This document shows positions 8,501 to 14,998 of a stretch of 15,447 bases of DNA, piece after piece (the first letter of the stretch is position 1; every line of letters starts with the position of its first letter). The stretch spans positions 1 to 15,447 of the forward strand of contig DJOC01000011.1 of assembly GCA_002439555.1 (NCBI GenBank), read 5' to 3'. This DNA comes from Caryophanales bacterium UBA6448. Lineage in GTDB: Bacteria > Bacillota_I > Bacilli_A > RF39 > UBA660. The notes beneath the pieces are model-generated. The model was not told the DNA's origin and did not search any database. It saw only the letters and a program-made list of their open reading frames with translations. Both the position numbers and the translations under genes were made by a program.

Positions 8501-10484
8501 AAATCCTGGAACTGCATTAATTCATGGTAAAACTGGCGTAATTATTTCAATAAATGGATTTAGCCCTGAGTCTTTATCTGCATCAGCACCATATGATTTA
8601 TGCTCTGATAATAGAAATAATACCGTTCAAACATGGAGACAGCAAAGATTTTTTTCCGCTAAAAATATGCAAGATCAAGTACGAGGCATGTATTCAGAAT
8701 ATGATATTGAATTACAAGATGTATCATCTAATAGTAAAAAGTATCAAAAAATTCAACCGGCAACTATAATATGTTTCGAGGAAATTGATGAAGATAGTAT
8801 AAATGCCTCTATTGAATTAAGTAAAAGACTTGGTTATACTGTTCCAATTGAGTTAATAGATCGTAGAAAACTTGCAAATAAAGAAATGCTTAAAATAAAT
8901 AGTTCTCTTGAAAAATTTAAAACTGGTGAAAATATTGATACATCTTTAGTTGAAACTATTATTACAAGTTTTAATAATGTTAGAAATGCTCATAGATTTT
9001 CTAATTTATCTGATGAGATAATGGGAGAGTATGCTGAAGTTGAAAATAAAGATGCTCCTTTTAATAAAATTAATTTAAATCAAATTATAAAAGACTGTCT
9101 TCAAAATATTGAGCAGCGAATAAGAAATGGCCAAGTTCAAGAGGGATTAAAAGCCTTAGAAAACATTAAAAACATTATTAACAATGAAAGACAAAAGTCA
9201 TTTTTGATGCCAACCATGTATGAAAAACAATTATGGACTGGTATTGATTTAGATGTTGATTATATTTTAGATAATATCCAAAGAACTTATGGAAGACCAA
9301 ATGTTAAGCCTTTAGAAAGCATTATTACTTTAGATACTTTAATGCAAATGCAAAATCAAGATTTAAGTTCAGTTACATATGATCTCACTTATAGGGAAAA
9401 AGACTTACCAGAACAATTATCAAAAGAGAACATTATATCACTAATTGATGTTTCAAAAATTCAAAAAGGCATCGAGGAAGTTCATGCACAAGGTTATTAT
9501 AAAGATAATAAGGATTATGATGAAGAACATATTGCGAGAGTTATTTTATATAGTGATTTAATATCTAAAATGGAAGGCTTTGACGACAAAACTAGAGACT
9601 TAATAACACAGGTTGCTAAATATTACTCTTGTGGTAGACAACTTGATATTCCAGAGCACCATGAAAAATATAGTGCTGACCTTGCTGGCAAAGCATTAAC
9701 TGGAAAATATTCGCAAACGGACATTAATGTAATAAAAGCAACGATTGAATTACAAAACTTTGATTCTCCAGAGTCTAATAATCTTGAACTCGAAACAAAA
9801 ATAAACGAAAAAGCTAAAGAGTTATGTGAAAAATATAGTATAGCAGAGGATTTAATACCAGTTATAAAGAGAATGTCCGTATGCATAAAAGATTCTGTAA
9901 ATTTAGACAAAACTAGATTTGTTCATAAAGCAAGTGATTTACCTAAAGTTGCAAAAATTCATAATGGATTTAACCTAGCTAAATCACTTAATATTGATTC
10001 GTTAAAAACTGATTCCTCTAAAAAAATACTAAAGTTTAGTTATTCATTACAAGAAAAATTGGCACAACAAGAATTAGATAAATTGTCAAGTTTAGTTCAA
10101 ATAGACTATCAAAGTGAAAAAAAACAAATTATGGATGCTTTTTTTGTAGATGAAACAATGTATCCCCCAAAATATATTGCTGATGAAAAAATTACCAACT
10201 CACCAATTGTTAGACTTGAATATTTAAAAACAAAATATCCTGAGATTTCAAAAATAAATTATGAAGAATTTAAAAAGCAAAGGGATTCGTTGAATAGTAA
10301 AAACAAAAGTCCTGAAAAACTTCAGTTGGAAAAGCAAATAAGAGATTTAAGAAGAAAACAGTTTGAAATTAAAGTTAAAGAATTAGGTCTAGATAATGCT
10401 TCAATATTAACTTTAGAGGAACTTTTAAAAGAGCAAGAAAAAATGGAACAAGTTTTAGAATCATCTAAAGGGAAAAATTTATAA
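5541..10484 (+). CDS. Giant 1647-aa protein with N-terminal repeats, an unrecognised central block and a degenerate HD-type domain
   Basis: The function is not recognised. The protein has no signal peptide or membrane segment, so it is probably cytoplasmic. The N-terminal region carries diverged helical repeats. EEYSKWLE, EEYDKWFE and DYRKWYE centre on W258, W351 and W472, and IPNELRT and CIPERCRT precede the first two. A central block at about 930-1110 contains YDRWNTNQMADNHALCYSL, ALIHGKTGVIISINGFSPESL and a strand-helix-strand-like PATIICFEEIDEDSI...VPIELIDRR. Residues about 1310-1465 look like an HD-superfamily domain: H1330 (EEHIARVILY), then YYSCGRQ (1361-1367) where HD would be expected, H1373-H1374 before YSADLAGK, and D1456 in NLDKTRF. 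The central HD dyad is therefore Tyr-Ser here. The last 60 or so residues form a charged, probably coiled-coil tail. The start at 5541 follows GAAGG. It is the last gene of the operon, and a strong hairpin follows. Confidence 0.85.
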   Translation: MNSAEIKNFIINHEKIIQDLANIIDSLPVEISEELEELFNSNNVNKIYSIISSYFPNSGLTLTNLKLSVFFQDPRLKDQLFTQEEYTSVLKELVDVYGDNFSQVLNINDKEKSMENWNFLLSLNDPKYSEIYKNILEKKVLSVTTIKDFLELVKNSNTNFLSEELVINFLNNVSSFAQSDAEILKYLPNSILKDGKIAKIFFEKASILDVSKYFDLIPNELRTRDMWEKICTSNFNYINQIPNTNIDPSITQEEYSKWLENVVVTSVSKNLENIVSYFKIINDDKITVSLCQKLAELAPNNKCQDLLQCIPERCRTQKLYETLASKDAQVLSEIPLKSFVANISEEEYDKWFENLISQIIKNSHIIDKDRDAFNLYISIPKAKINERIWNEYLNKCLSENAVLDYASIKNLDPKNITPQMVERAMRDIDVSEIRDYPCIDQNLEDIPIEKREKFKNWQNSLSEEQKEDYRKWYEQIWINSLNKGQYKNVMNPGGLLQCVPKNAITFAMKKVCIEKSFDGKNVFSCTPIAKYLPLPESPEQLKEYQDLLIYYLNLFPKVDYTNKEALFRLKSLTENVDLLSDIPKEFINEGILRKAVEKTIHYLTYADESLPYFDELLDIAYKSKLESLGRTELTSKERELLHKFYLNNADLFKTLQLEALDSKILNTIGEDCLEKIVRYKDTQYLILNIAKTENKLKTLGFALNNLKSDNLFIEPLIEKISDSITHQNSSKFSSDSVFLDLVSKRIDQKDKPFTDYEKIIISYLTLNPQEGKKIKNYEDILTFVERKNNELESIINNNSSTLLDVKRAYLEMITGLDYESTINLIKMYGNDPEELLQYYNNVSPDSYKELSEKEALEIIIKLKSLIETADINLIKSEFQKIVRGENKETSYLRYQKCCTLENSLRRAYGRDVTNSLSKDSNTLPLKEYVYNGEKYYVRNVEGNFNRMVSLLGAYRKSSSSEGDMYDRWNTNQMADNHALCYSLINQSNPGTALIHGKTGVIISINGFSPESLSASAPYDLCSDNRNNTVQTWRQQRFFSAKNMQDQVRGMYSEYDIELQDVSSNSKKYQKIQPATIICFEEIDEDSINASIELSKRLGYTVPIELIDRRKLANKEMLKINSSLEKFKTGENIDTSLVETIITSFNNVRNAHRFSNLSDEIMGEYAEVENKDAPFNKINLNQIIKDCLQNIEQRIRNGQVQEGLKALENIKNIINNERQKSFLMPTMYEKQLWTGIDLDVDYILDNIQRTYGRPNVKPLESIITLDTLMQMQNQDLSSVTYDLTYREKDLPEQLSKENIISLIDVSKIQKGIEEVHAQGYYKDNKDYDEEHIARVILYSDLISKMEGFDDKTRDLITQVAKYYSCGRQLDIPEHHEKYSADLAGKALTGKYSQTDINVIKATIELQNFDSPESNNLELETKINEKAKELCEKYSIAEDLIPVIKRMSVCIKDSVNLDKTRFVHKASDLPKVAKIHNGFNLAKSLNIDSLKTDSSKKILKFSYSLQEKLAQQELDKLSSLVQIDYQSEKKQIMDAFFVDETMYPPKYIADEKITNSPIVRLEYLKTKYPEISKINYEEFKKQRDSLNSKNKSPEKLQLEKQIRDLRRKQFEIKVKELGLDNASILTLEELLKEQEKMEQVLESSKGKNL

Positions 10485-10485
10485 T

Positions 10486-10519
10486 AAAAAATAATTTGAA
10501 AAACTCAAATTATTTTTTT
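10486..10519. terminator. Bidirectional intrinsic terminator between convergent genes
   Basis: A perfect 10-bp stem, AATAATTTGA (10490-10499) with TCAAATTATT (10505-10514), encloses a 5-base loop AAAAC. Flanking A and T runs extend it to 14 pairs. Seven Ts at 10513-10519 serve the plus-strand operon, and the A run at 10486-10490 gives a U tract on the minus strand. The stop codon of the minus-strand peptidase (10510-10512) lies inside the right arm, so one element ends both converging transcripts. Confidence 0.8.
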
Positions 10520-11469
10520 AATGTTCTTATAAAAGTATCACTTTCATTTGGAACAATTAACTTTGATTCTAATGCATCAATATAATCAATATGAGTATAT
10601 AAATCTAAAGATATAATATCTTTATAATCTTTAATTGCTTTATCTTTATTAATTTGATATTTATCATATAATTCAAGTGCATATAAAGAGCTTATTACAT
10701 ATTTTATAATATCATCATAATTTGATTTATATAATAGTCTTAGATCGTCTTTAGTAATATTTCTTTTTTGATATAAAAGTTTTAAAAAGCGATTATCTAT
10801 ATTTTGAATACTATATTCATGTATAAACTTATTAATTTGATATTTTGTATACAAATCTTTTGTTTCACTAATTAAGTTTTCAATAATTTTCTTTTTTATT
10901 TCATTTATATCTTCTTTATTAAATCCGTATTTATCTAAAAAGTCACATAGTATTAATTCTAAAAAAATACTTTCTATTTCCTCGAAATGGACTCTTGCAT
11001 CATTATTAAATAGCTGTGGATACTTTTTCATACTTATTGCATGACCATATTCATGAACCAAAGTAAATATATCCTCAATAGTTTTAGTTCTTGTCATTTT
11101 AATTTTAATATTATTTGTATTAAGATAGGTTATACCTACGAAATCATTCATTGGATTATTTGGCATAAATATTAGATTTTTATCCCTTTCAATAAATAAA
11201 CTAAAAAAACTATTAAAAAGTTCATCATCTAAATTCTTAAAAAACTCATATACTGTATCAAATAATAATTTTGCATTAACTTTTTGAGTTAAAAATTCTA
11301 ATTGATAGGAATTATATTTGTTTTCCCTTAAAAAAACTTTTAAAAATTCTTCATAATAAGTGCTATTCTCAATTTTAATATTATCTAGATATATTCTATT
11401 TTTTAGAAATAATTTAGAAATAGGCTTATCCTCAGCATTATTTCTTTTTTCAATAATATTTATATTCAT
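10510..11469 (-). CDS. Half-length M3-like (oligoendopeptidase F-related) zinc metallopeptidase, copy 2
   Basis: This is a putative zinc peptidase of 319 aa. It has the gluzincin motif HEYGH (H139, E140, H143) and, 21 residues after the second histidine, EEIESIFLE. In that stretch E164 fits the third zinc ligand, as in the AETASTF stretch of M3 oligoendopeptidase F. No signal peptide is seen, so it is probably cytoplasmic. It is about half the usual 560-600 aa of PepF and matches mainly the catalytic half. Its C-terminal segment (ALELYDKYQINKDKAIKDYKDIISL) resembles the PepF tail only weakly. It is a clear paralogue of the gene just upstream, with the same HEYGH, EIES.FLE and TLVHEYGH contexts. 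The ATG at 11469 overlaps the upstream stop as ATGA, with AGAGG in front, so translation is coupled. Family assignment is by motif; the substrate is unknown. Confidence 0.85.
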   Translation of the reverse strand: MNINIIEKRNNAEDKPISKLFLKNRIYLDNIKIENSTYYEEFLKVFLRENKYNSYQLEFLTQKVNAKLLFDTVYEFFKNLDDELFNSFFSLFIERDKNLIFMPNNPMNDFVGITYLNTNNIKIKMTRTKTIEDIFTLVHEYGHAISMKKYPQLFNNDARVHFEEIESIFLELILCDFLDKYGFNKEDINEIKKKIIENLISETKDLYTKYQINKFIHEYSIQNIDNRFLKLLYQKRNITKDDLRLLYKSNYDDIIKYVISSLYALELYDKYQINKDKAIKDYKDIISLDLYTHIDYIDALESKLIVPNESDTFIRTLKK

Positions 11470-12398
11470 TTAGTTTCCTCTTTTTTAATTAGTTTTCTAA
11501 CATTTTCACCATAACTAATAGGTACTCCTATACTTTCTAAATAAACTTTTGATTTATTATCTTTACATAAAACTTTTTTATAAAGATAAAAGGCTTTTTC
11601 AGGGTCAGTTAAATAGATATCATAAAGACCATAAACATATAAATCACTAATTGCATAACTTGCTTGATATGTAAAAGGGTTAGAATAGATAAATTTTATA
11701 ACTTTATTTCCCTTAGTATAATCAAAGCCTCTTTTACTTATAATGTTTTGATATATTTTTTTATATAGTAAATTATCATAGGGAAAAACACCTTCATTAT
11801 TCATAAAATCATATATTTGATATTTTAATAAAGTTTGATCACTCATACATTGATTTGAAACACAGTACATATTAATTAATTTTGCTGTCTCATCATCATT
11901 AATAATTTTCATTAAGTAAAAGCATGATAATAATTCTAAAAATTTACTTTCTATTTCTCTGTAATAATGCATTTTATCACCCTCGGAATTTGAAATCATT
12001 GATAATACGTGCCCATATTCGTGAACAAGTGTATATACATCTTGAGTAGTATTTTTTTGATTAACAGTGACATATATATTCCTATTTTTTATACTGGTGA
12101 AATCTTCAGCATCCTTTAAATCTTTTTTTGTAAATATTACATTGGAATTTCTTATTTTAAATATACTTAAAAACTTTTTGAATATTTCTTTATCAAGAGT
12201 AGCAAAAAAATCATGAGTAAGCATAAAAACATCTTCTTTAGAGTATTTTTTAGAAAACTTTGGAATATCAATGTCTTCCTCGATATTGCTATTAAAAATG
12301 TGTTCTTTAAAAGGTAGGGCTTTTTTTTCTATTTCAATATTGTCCCAAGCAATATAATCTTTTATATTTAGTTTTATATCACCATATTCTGATTTCAT
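11466..12398 (-). CDS. Half-length M3-like (oligoendopeptidase F-related) zinc metallopeptidase, copy 1
   Basis: This is a putative cytoplasmic zinc peptidase of 310 aa and the first gene of a two-gene minus-strand operon. TLVHEYGHVLSM holds H126, E127 and H130, and REIESKFLE follows with E148 as the likely third zinc ligand. The C-terminal part, NPFTYQASYAISDLYVYGLY then DPEKAFYLYKKVL and LESIGV, parallels the M3B pattern of an aromatic-rich helix, a Y..fL segment and a closing LL..GV. This copy is therefore closer to canonical PepF than its neighbour. The N-terminal half of PepF is missing or replaced by about 100 residues I cannot assign. The start at 12398 has an excellent ribosome binding site, AAAGGAGA (12403-12410). 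The TGA stop overlaps the next ATG by four bases. A tandem duplication followed by divergence is the simplest origin. Confidence 0.87.
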   Translation of the reverse strand: MKSEYGDIKLNIKDYIAWDNIEIEKKALPFKEHIFNSNIEEDIDIPKFSKKYSKEDVFMLTHDFFATLDKEIFKKFLSIFKIRNSNVIFTKKDLKDAEDFTSIKNRNIYVTVNQKNTTQDVYTLVHEYGHVLSMISNSEGDKMHYYREIESKFLELLSCFYLMKIINDDETAKLINMYCVSNQCMSDQTLLKYQIYDFMNNEGVFPYDNLLYKKIYQNIISKRGFDYTKGNKVIKFIYSNPFTYQASYAISDLYVYGLYDIYLTDPEKAFYLYKKVLCKDNKSKVYLESIGVPISYGENVRKLIKKEETK

Positions 12399-12425
12399 TG
12401 TATCTCCTTTACATAAGTAATGTCT

Positions 12426-12453
12426 ATTATATCAAAATTATTTGCAAAAGCAA
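12426..12453 (-). promoter_or_regulatory. Promoter of the minus-strand peptidase pair
   Basis: On the minus strand a perfect -10 TATAAT lies at 12431-12426. TTGCTT at 12453-12448 is a 3/6 -35 with a 16-base spacer. The predicted start near 12419 leaves a leader of about 20 bases that contains AAAGGAGA. The -35 forms one arm of the palindrome TTGC-AAAA-GCAA, shared with the oppositely directed glmS promoter. Confidence 0.55.
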
Positions 12454-12471
12454 TACATTAAATGTTATAAT
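12442..12471 (+). promoter_or_regulatory. Promoter of the glmS ribozyme-glmS transcript
   Basis: A -10 box TATAAT lies at 12466-12471, and TTGCAA (4/6) lies at 12442-12447 with an 18-base spacer. Transcription from about 12478 would put roughly 39 bases before the ribozyme cleavage site. The -35 overlaps the spacer of the divergent minus-strand promoter, so the two probably compete for RNA polymerase. Confidence 0.6.
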
Positions 12472-12515
12472 TAACTTACAAATTATAAAATGTGAAAGGA
12501 GTTAAGTTTTATAAT

Positions 12516-12641
12516 AGCGCATGGCCTATTTAGGTGACGAGGACTTACATTGTCGATTTATCAGCGGATGTGTAAGCGGAGAGTTTTACTTCGAAAAATA
12601 CTTTAAAAAATAAAATCAAAATTATAACAAAGAGGTATTTA
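12516..12641 (+). promoter_or_regulatory. glmS ribozyme: glmS ribozyme (glucosamine-6-phosphate-activated self-cleaving riboswitch)
   Basis: The leader of glmS carries the glmS ribozyme core. The cleavage site is A12516|G12517 in ATAGCGC. A short P1 hairpin follows (CCT 12525-12527 with AGG 12532-12534). Then comes the invariant GACGAGG (12536-12542), whose first G matches the general-base guanine G40 of the Thermoanaerobacter ribozyme. P2 pairs CTTACAT (12544-12550) with GTGTAAG (12570-12576) around TGTCGA and CAGCGGATG. P3 pairs CGGAG (12577-12581) with CTTCG (12589-12593). P4 pairs AAATAC (12596-12601) with GTATTT (12635-12640), next to AACAAAGAG, which I recall unchanged from the B. subtilis element. 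When bound by glucosamine-6-phosphate, the RNA cleaves itself and the glmS message is degraded. The bases after the cut read GCGCA rather than the more usual GCGCC, and P1 and P3 are unusually short. Confidence 0.93.
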
Positions 12642-12665
12642 ATAAAACAAGAAAGGAATTTTTTT

Positions 12666-14417
12666 ATGTGTGGAATAGTAGGTTACAAAGGTAATCAAAA
12701 CAGCATTCCTGTTTTATTAAATGGCTTAAAATCTTTAGAATATAGAGGTTATGATTCAGCAGGACTTGCTTATATAAATGGGGGTAAAGTAACTATTAAA
12801 AAAGCTATAGGAAGGGTTAAAAATCTTGAGAATTTAATTACTAATGATGATTATGGTAATATTGGTATTGCTCATACAAGATGGGCAACCCACGGAGGAG
12901 TAACTGATGAAAATGCTCATCCTCATAAACAAGGTAAAATAACTTTGGTGCATAATGGTATTATTGAAAATTATAAAGATTTAAGTGAAAAAGTTGATAC
13001 TAAATTATTAAGTGAAACCGATACAGAAATATTATGTGCTTATATAAATAAGTTATATAATGAAAATCACGATATGCTTAAGACTTTAGCAAAGTTAAAA
13101 ACGGATGTTAAGGGAAGTTATGCTCTTGCAATAATTAATGAAGATGAACCAAATACTTTATATGGTGCTCGTAGAAACGTTCCCTTGATACTTGCTAAAA
13201 ATGATAATGAATACTTTTTAGTATCTGATATGACTGCAGCACTTAAGTATACAAATAAATTTTATTTGCTTGATAATGATGAAATAGTTAAAATATCTAA
13301 TAAAGAATATATCTATGATAGTGATCTTAATCTATTAAAGAAAGAACTTTTAACTTTTGAGGGAACAAGTAATGATGTAATGAAAGGCGATTATCCTCAT
13401 TTTATGTTGAAGGAAATTCACGAAGAACCAATAGTAATTAATAATATTTTATCTTATTATTTAACTGATGGTAAGTTTAATGAAAATATGCCTGAATTTA
13501 AAAAGTATAAAAATATTTATTTTGTAGGTTGTGGAAGTGCAAGTTATACCGCAGATATTGCTAAAAAGGTATTTGAAAATTATGCAAATATCAAATGTGA
13601 AGTATTTTTAGCAAGCGAATTTAGATATCAAAAACATTTTTATGATAAAGATACTTTAGTAATATTTATTTCTCAATCAGGAGAAACAGCCGATACTTTA
13701 GAGGCTCTTAGAATTACTAAAAATGATGGCATAGACACATTGGCAATTGTTAATGTTGTAGGCTCATCGATTGCTAGAGAAGCAGGTAAGGTTTTATATA
13801 TTAAAGCTGGTACTGAAATAGCGGTAGCAACTACAAAAGCATTTACTGCCCAATATTTACTTCTTACACTTATTGCTCTTAAAATGGCTGGTATAAATGA
13901 TTTGAATGAATTTTATAAAATAAATGAAGCATTAGATACTGTATTTGCTATAGACTATCAAAAATATGCTGAAAAAATATATGATAAAAAGGATGCATTC
14001 TTTATTGGTAGGGGAATAGATTATGGTTTATGTGAAGAGGGTAGCCTTAAATTAAAGGAAATAAGTTATATAAATTCTTCAGCATTTGCCTCCGGAGAAC
14101 TTAAACACGGCACTATATCATTAATTGAAAAAGGTACTCCAGTAATGGGAATAATAACTGATGAAAATCTTGCTTTAAAAACAATTAGTAATATAAAAGA
14201 GGTTCATGCAAGGGGAGCATATAGTTTATTTATTACAAGTTTAGAGATTGATGGCGATTTTTATGATGATAAAATTAAAGTGCCTCATATAAATGAATAT
14301 ATTGATCCTATTTTAATCGTGGCAAGCCTGCAGCTTCTTGCATATAAGGTTGCTCTTTTAAAAGGGGAAGATATTGATAAACCAAGAAATTTAGCTAAAA
14401 GTGTTACTGTTGAATAA
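12666..14417 (+). CDS. glmS: Glutamine-fructose-6-phosphate aminotransferase (isomerising)
   Basis: This cytoplasmic enzyme makes glucosamine-6-phosphate from fructose-6-phosphate and glutamine, the first step toward UDP-GlcNAc and peptidoglycan. The N-terminal glutaminase domain (1 to about 220) starts MCGIVGY with the catalytic Cys2. It also has HTRWATHG (R72, W73), HNGIIENY (N97, G98) and SETDTEIL (D119). Two SIS sugar-isomerase domains follow. ISQSGETADTLEA (from S336) binds sugar phosphate. The second contains GRGIDYGLCEEGSLKLKE and SGELKHG. The C-terminus, DIDKPRNLAKSVTVE, is the canonical ending. At 583 aa it is slightly shorter than the usual 600 or so. The start at ATG 12666 follows GAAAGGAA at 12651-12658. 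Expression is controlled by the ribozyme in its leader, and its terminator overlaps the last codons. Confidence 0.98.
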   Translation: MCGIVGYKGNQNSIPVLLNGLKSLEYRGYDSAGLAYINGGKVTIKKAIGRVKNLENLITNDDYGNIGIAHTRWATHGGVTDENAHPHKQGKITLVHNGIIENYKDLSEKVDTKLLSETDTEILCAYINKLYNENHDMLKTLAKLKTDVKGSYALAIINEDEPNTLYGARRNVPLILAKNDNEYFLVSDMTAALKYTNKFYLLDNDEIVKISNKEYIYDSDLNLLKKELLTFEGTSNDVMKGDYPHFMLKEIHEEPIVINNILSYYLTDGKFNENMPEFKKYKNIYFVGCGSASYTADIAKKVFENYANIKCEVFLASEFRYQKHFYDKDTLVIFISQSGETADTLEALRITKNDGIDTLAIVNVVGSSIAREAGKVLYIKAGTEIAVATTKAFTAQYLLLTLIALKMAGINDLNEFYKINEALDTVFAIDYQKYAEKIYDKKDAFFIGRGIDYGLCEEGSLKLKEISYINSSAFASGELKHGTISLIEKGTPVMGIITDENLALKTISNIKEVHARGAYSLFITSLEIDGDFYDDKIKVPHINEYIDPILIVASLQLLAYKVALLKGEDIDKPRNLAKSVTVE

Positions 14418-14431
14418 AGTAGCACTTTTTT
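14397..14431 (+). terminator. Intrinsic terminator overlapping the end of glmS
   Basis: A 12-bp stem pairs AAAAGTGTTACT (14397-14408) with AGTAGCACTTTT (14418-14429), with one T-G wobble. The 9-base loop (14409-14417) contains the last Glu codon and the TAA stop of glmS. Six Ts at 14426-14431 complete it. The left arm is coding sequence, including the conserved SVTV end. Some read-through could still feed the gene at 14445. Confidence 0.8.
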
Positions 14432-14439
14432 CATATCAT
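14410..14439 (+). promoter_or_regulatory. Candidate promoter for a leaderless DUF6512 gene
   Basis: TTGAAT (14410-14415, 4/6 to the -35 consensus) and TATCAT (14434-14439, 5/6 to the -10 consensus) are 18 bases apart. The -10 ends only five bases before ATG 14445, so transcription would start at or very near the initiation codon. This would explain why the gene has no Shine-Dalgarno sequence. The -35 lies inside the loop of the glmS terminator. In AT-rich DNA such matches arise by chance, so this is tentative. Confidence 0.4.
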
Positions 14440-14444
14440 TAATT

Positions 14445-14963
14445 ATGGATTTAATTATTAGTTTTTTATTTATAAGTATTATTGGCACGCTTTTTCATTT
14501 TACATATGATTATTTTAAACATAATAAAGTTGCATTAATCTTTTCAGCGGTTAATGAAAGCGTTTGGGAACATATTAAGATGGGACTTTCATCTGCACTT
14601 TTATTTAGCATTTTTGATGGCTTTAAATATGGTAAAGTGGGAACTTATTTTTTTGCTAAATCAATTAGTTTACTAATGATAATACTCATTATACCAATTT
14701 CATTTTATGGTTGTAAACTTCTTTTTAAACGAAGTTTTCTTGTTATAGACATCTTAATATTTTATATTGCAACCTTTGCAAGTTCTTATTCATTTTTTTA
14801 TATTATTAGAAATATTAAAGAAATATATATTTTAAATTATATTGGGTGCATTATGTTATTTATTATATTTGGCTCATATTTACTTCTTACAATATGGCCA
14901 CCCAAAAATGAACTATTTTTAGATCCTATTACTAAAAAATATGGTTTAGGTAGTAAAAAATAG
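14445..14963 (+). CDS. DUF6512 family integral membrane protein
   Basis: This 172-aa membrane protein has about five hydrophobic segments. The motif GTLFHFTYDYF followed by FSAVNESVWEHIKMG (residues about 31-47) matches my recollection of the DUF6512 family, whose hallmark is NESVWEHLKL. The function of the family is unknown. The start at ATG 14445 fits the expected short N-terminal first membrane helix, but there is no Shine-Dalgarno sequence. It follows the glmS terminator by 13 bases and probably has its own promoter. The C-terminus, DPITKKYGLGSKK, is basic and soluble. It ends with TAG, 35 bases before the next gene. Confidence 0.85.
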   Translation: MDLIISFLFISIIGTLFHFTYDYFKHNKVALIFSAVNESVWEHIKMGLSSALLFSIFDGFKYGKVGTYFFAKSISLLMIILIIPISFYGCKLLFKRSFLVIDILIFYIATFASSYSFFYIIRNIKEIYILNYIGCIMLFIIFGSYLLLTIWPPKNELFLDPITKKYGLGSKK

Positions 14964-14998
14964 TTTAAGCATTTTTATTTTTATGATAAACTATACTT

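Noticed and set aside
8554..8769. Alternative-frame open reading frame inside the giant gene
   Set aside because: It lies in another frame of a continuous, well-supported coding sequence and has no recognisable content.
11466..11468. TGA recoded as tryptophan, as in Mycoplasma
   Set aside because: All conserved tryptophans in FtsW, GlmS and the other genes are TGG, none of the major genes contains an in-frame TGA, and this TGA sits in a classic ATGA stop-start overlap.
12495..12501. AAAGGAG in the glmS leader as a ribosome binding site of a leader peptide
   Set aside because: No start codon lies at a suitable distance before the ribozyme.
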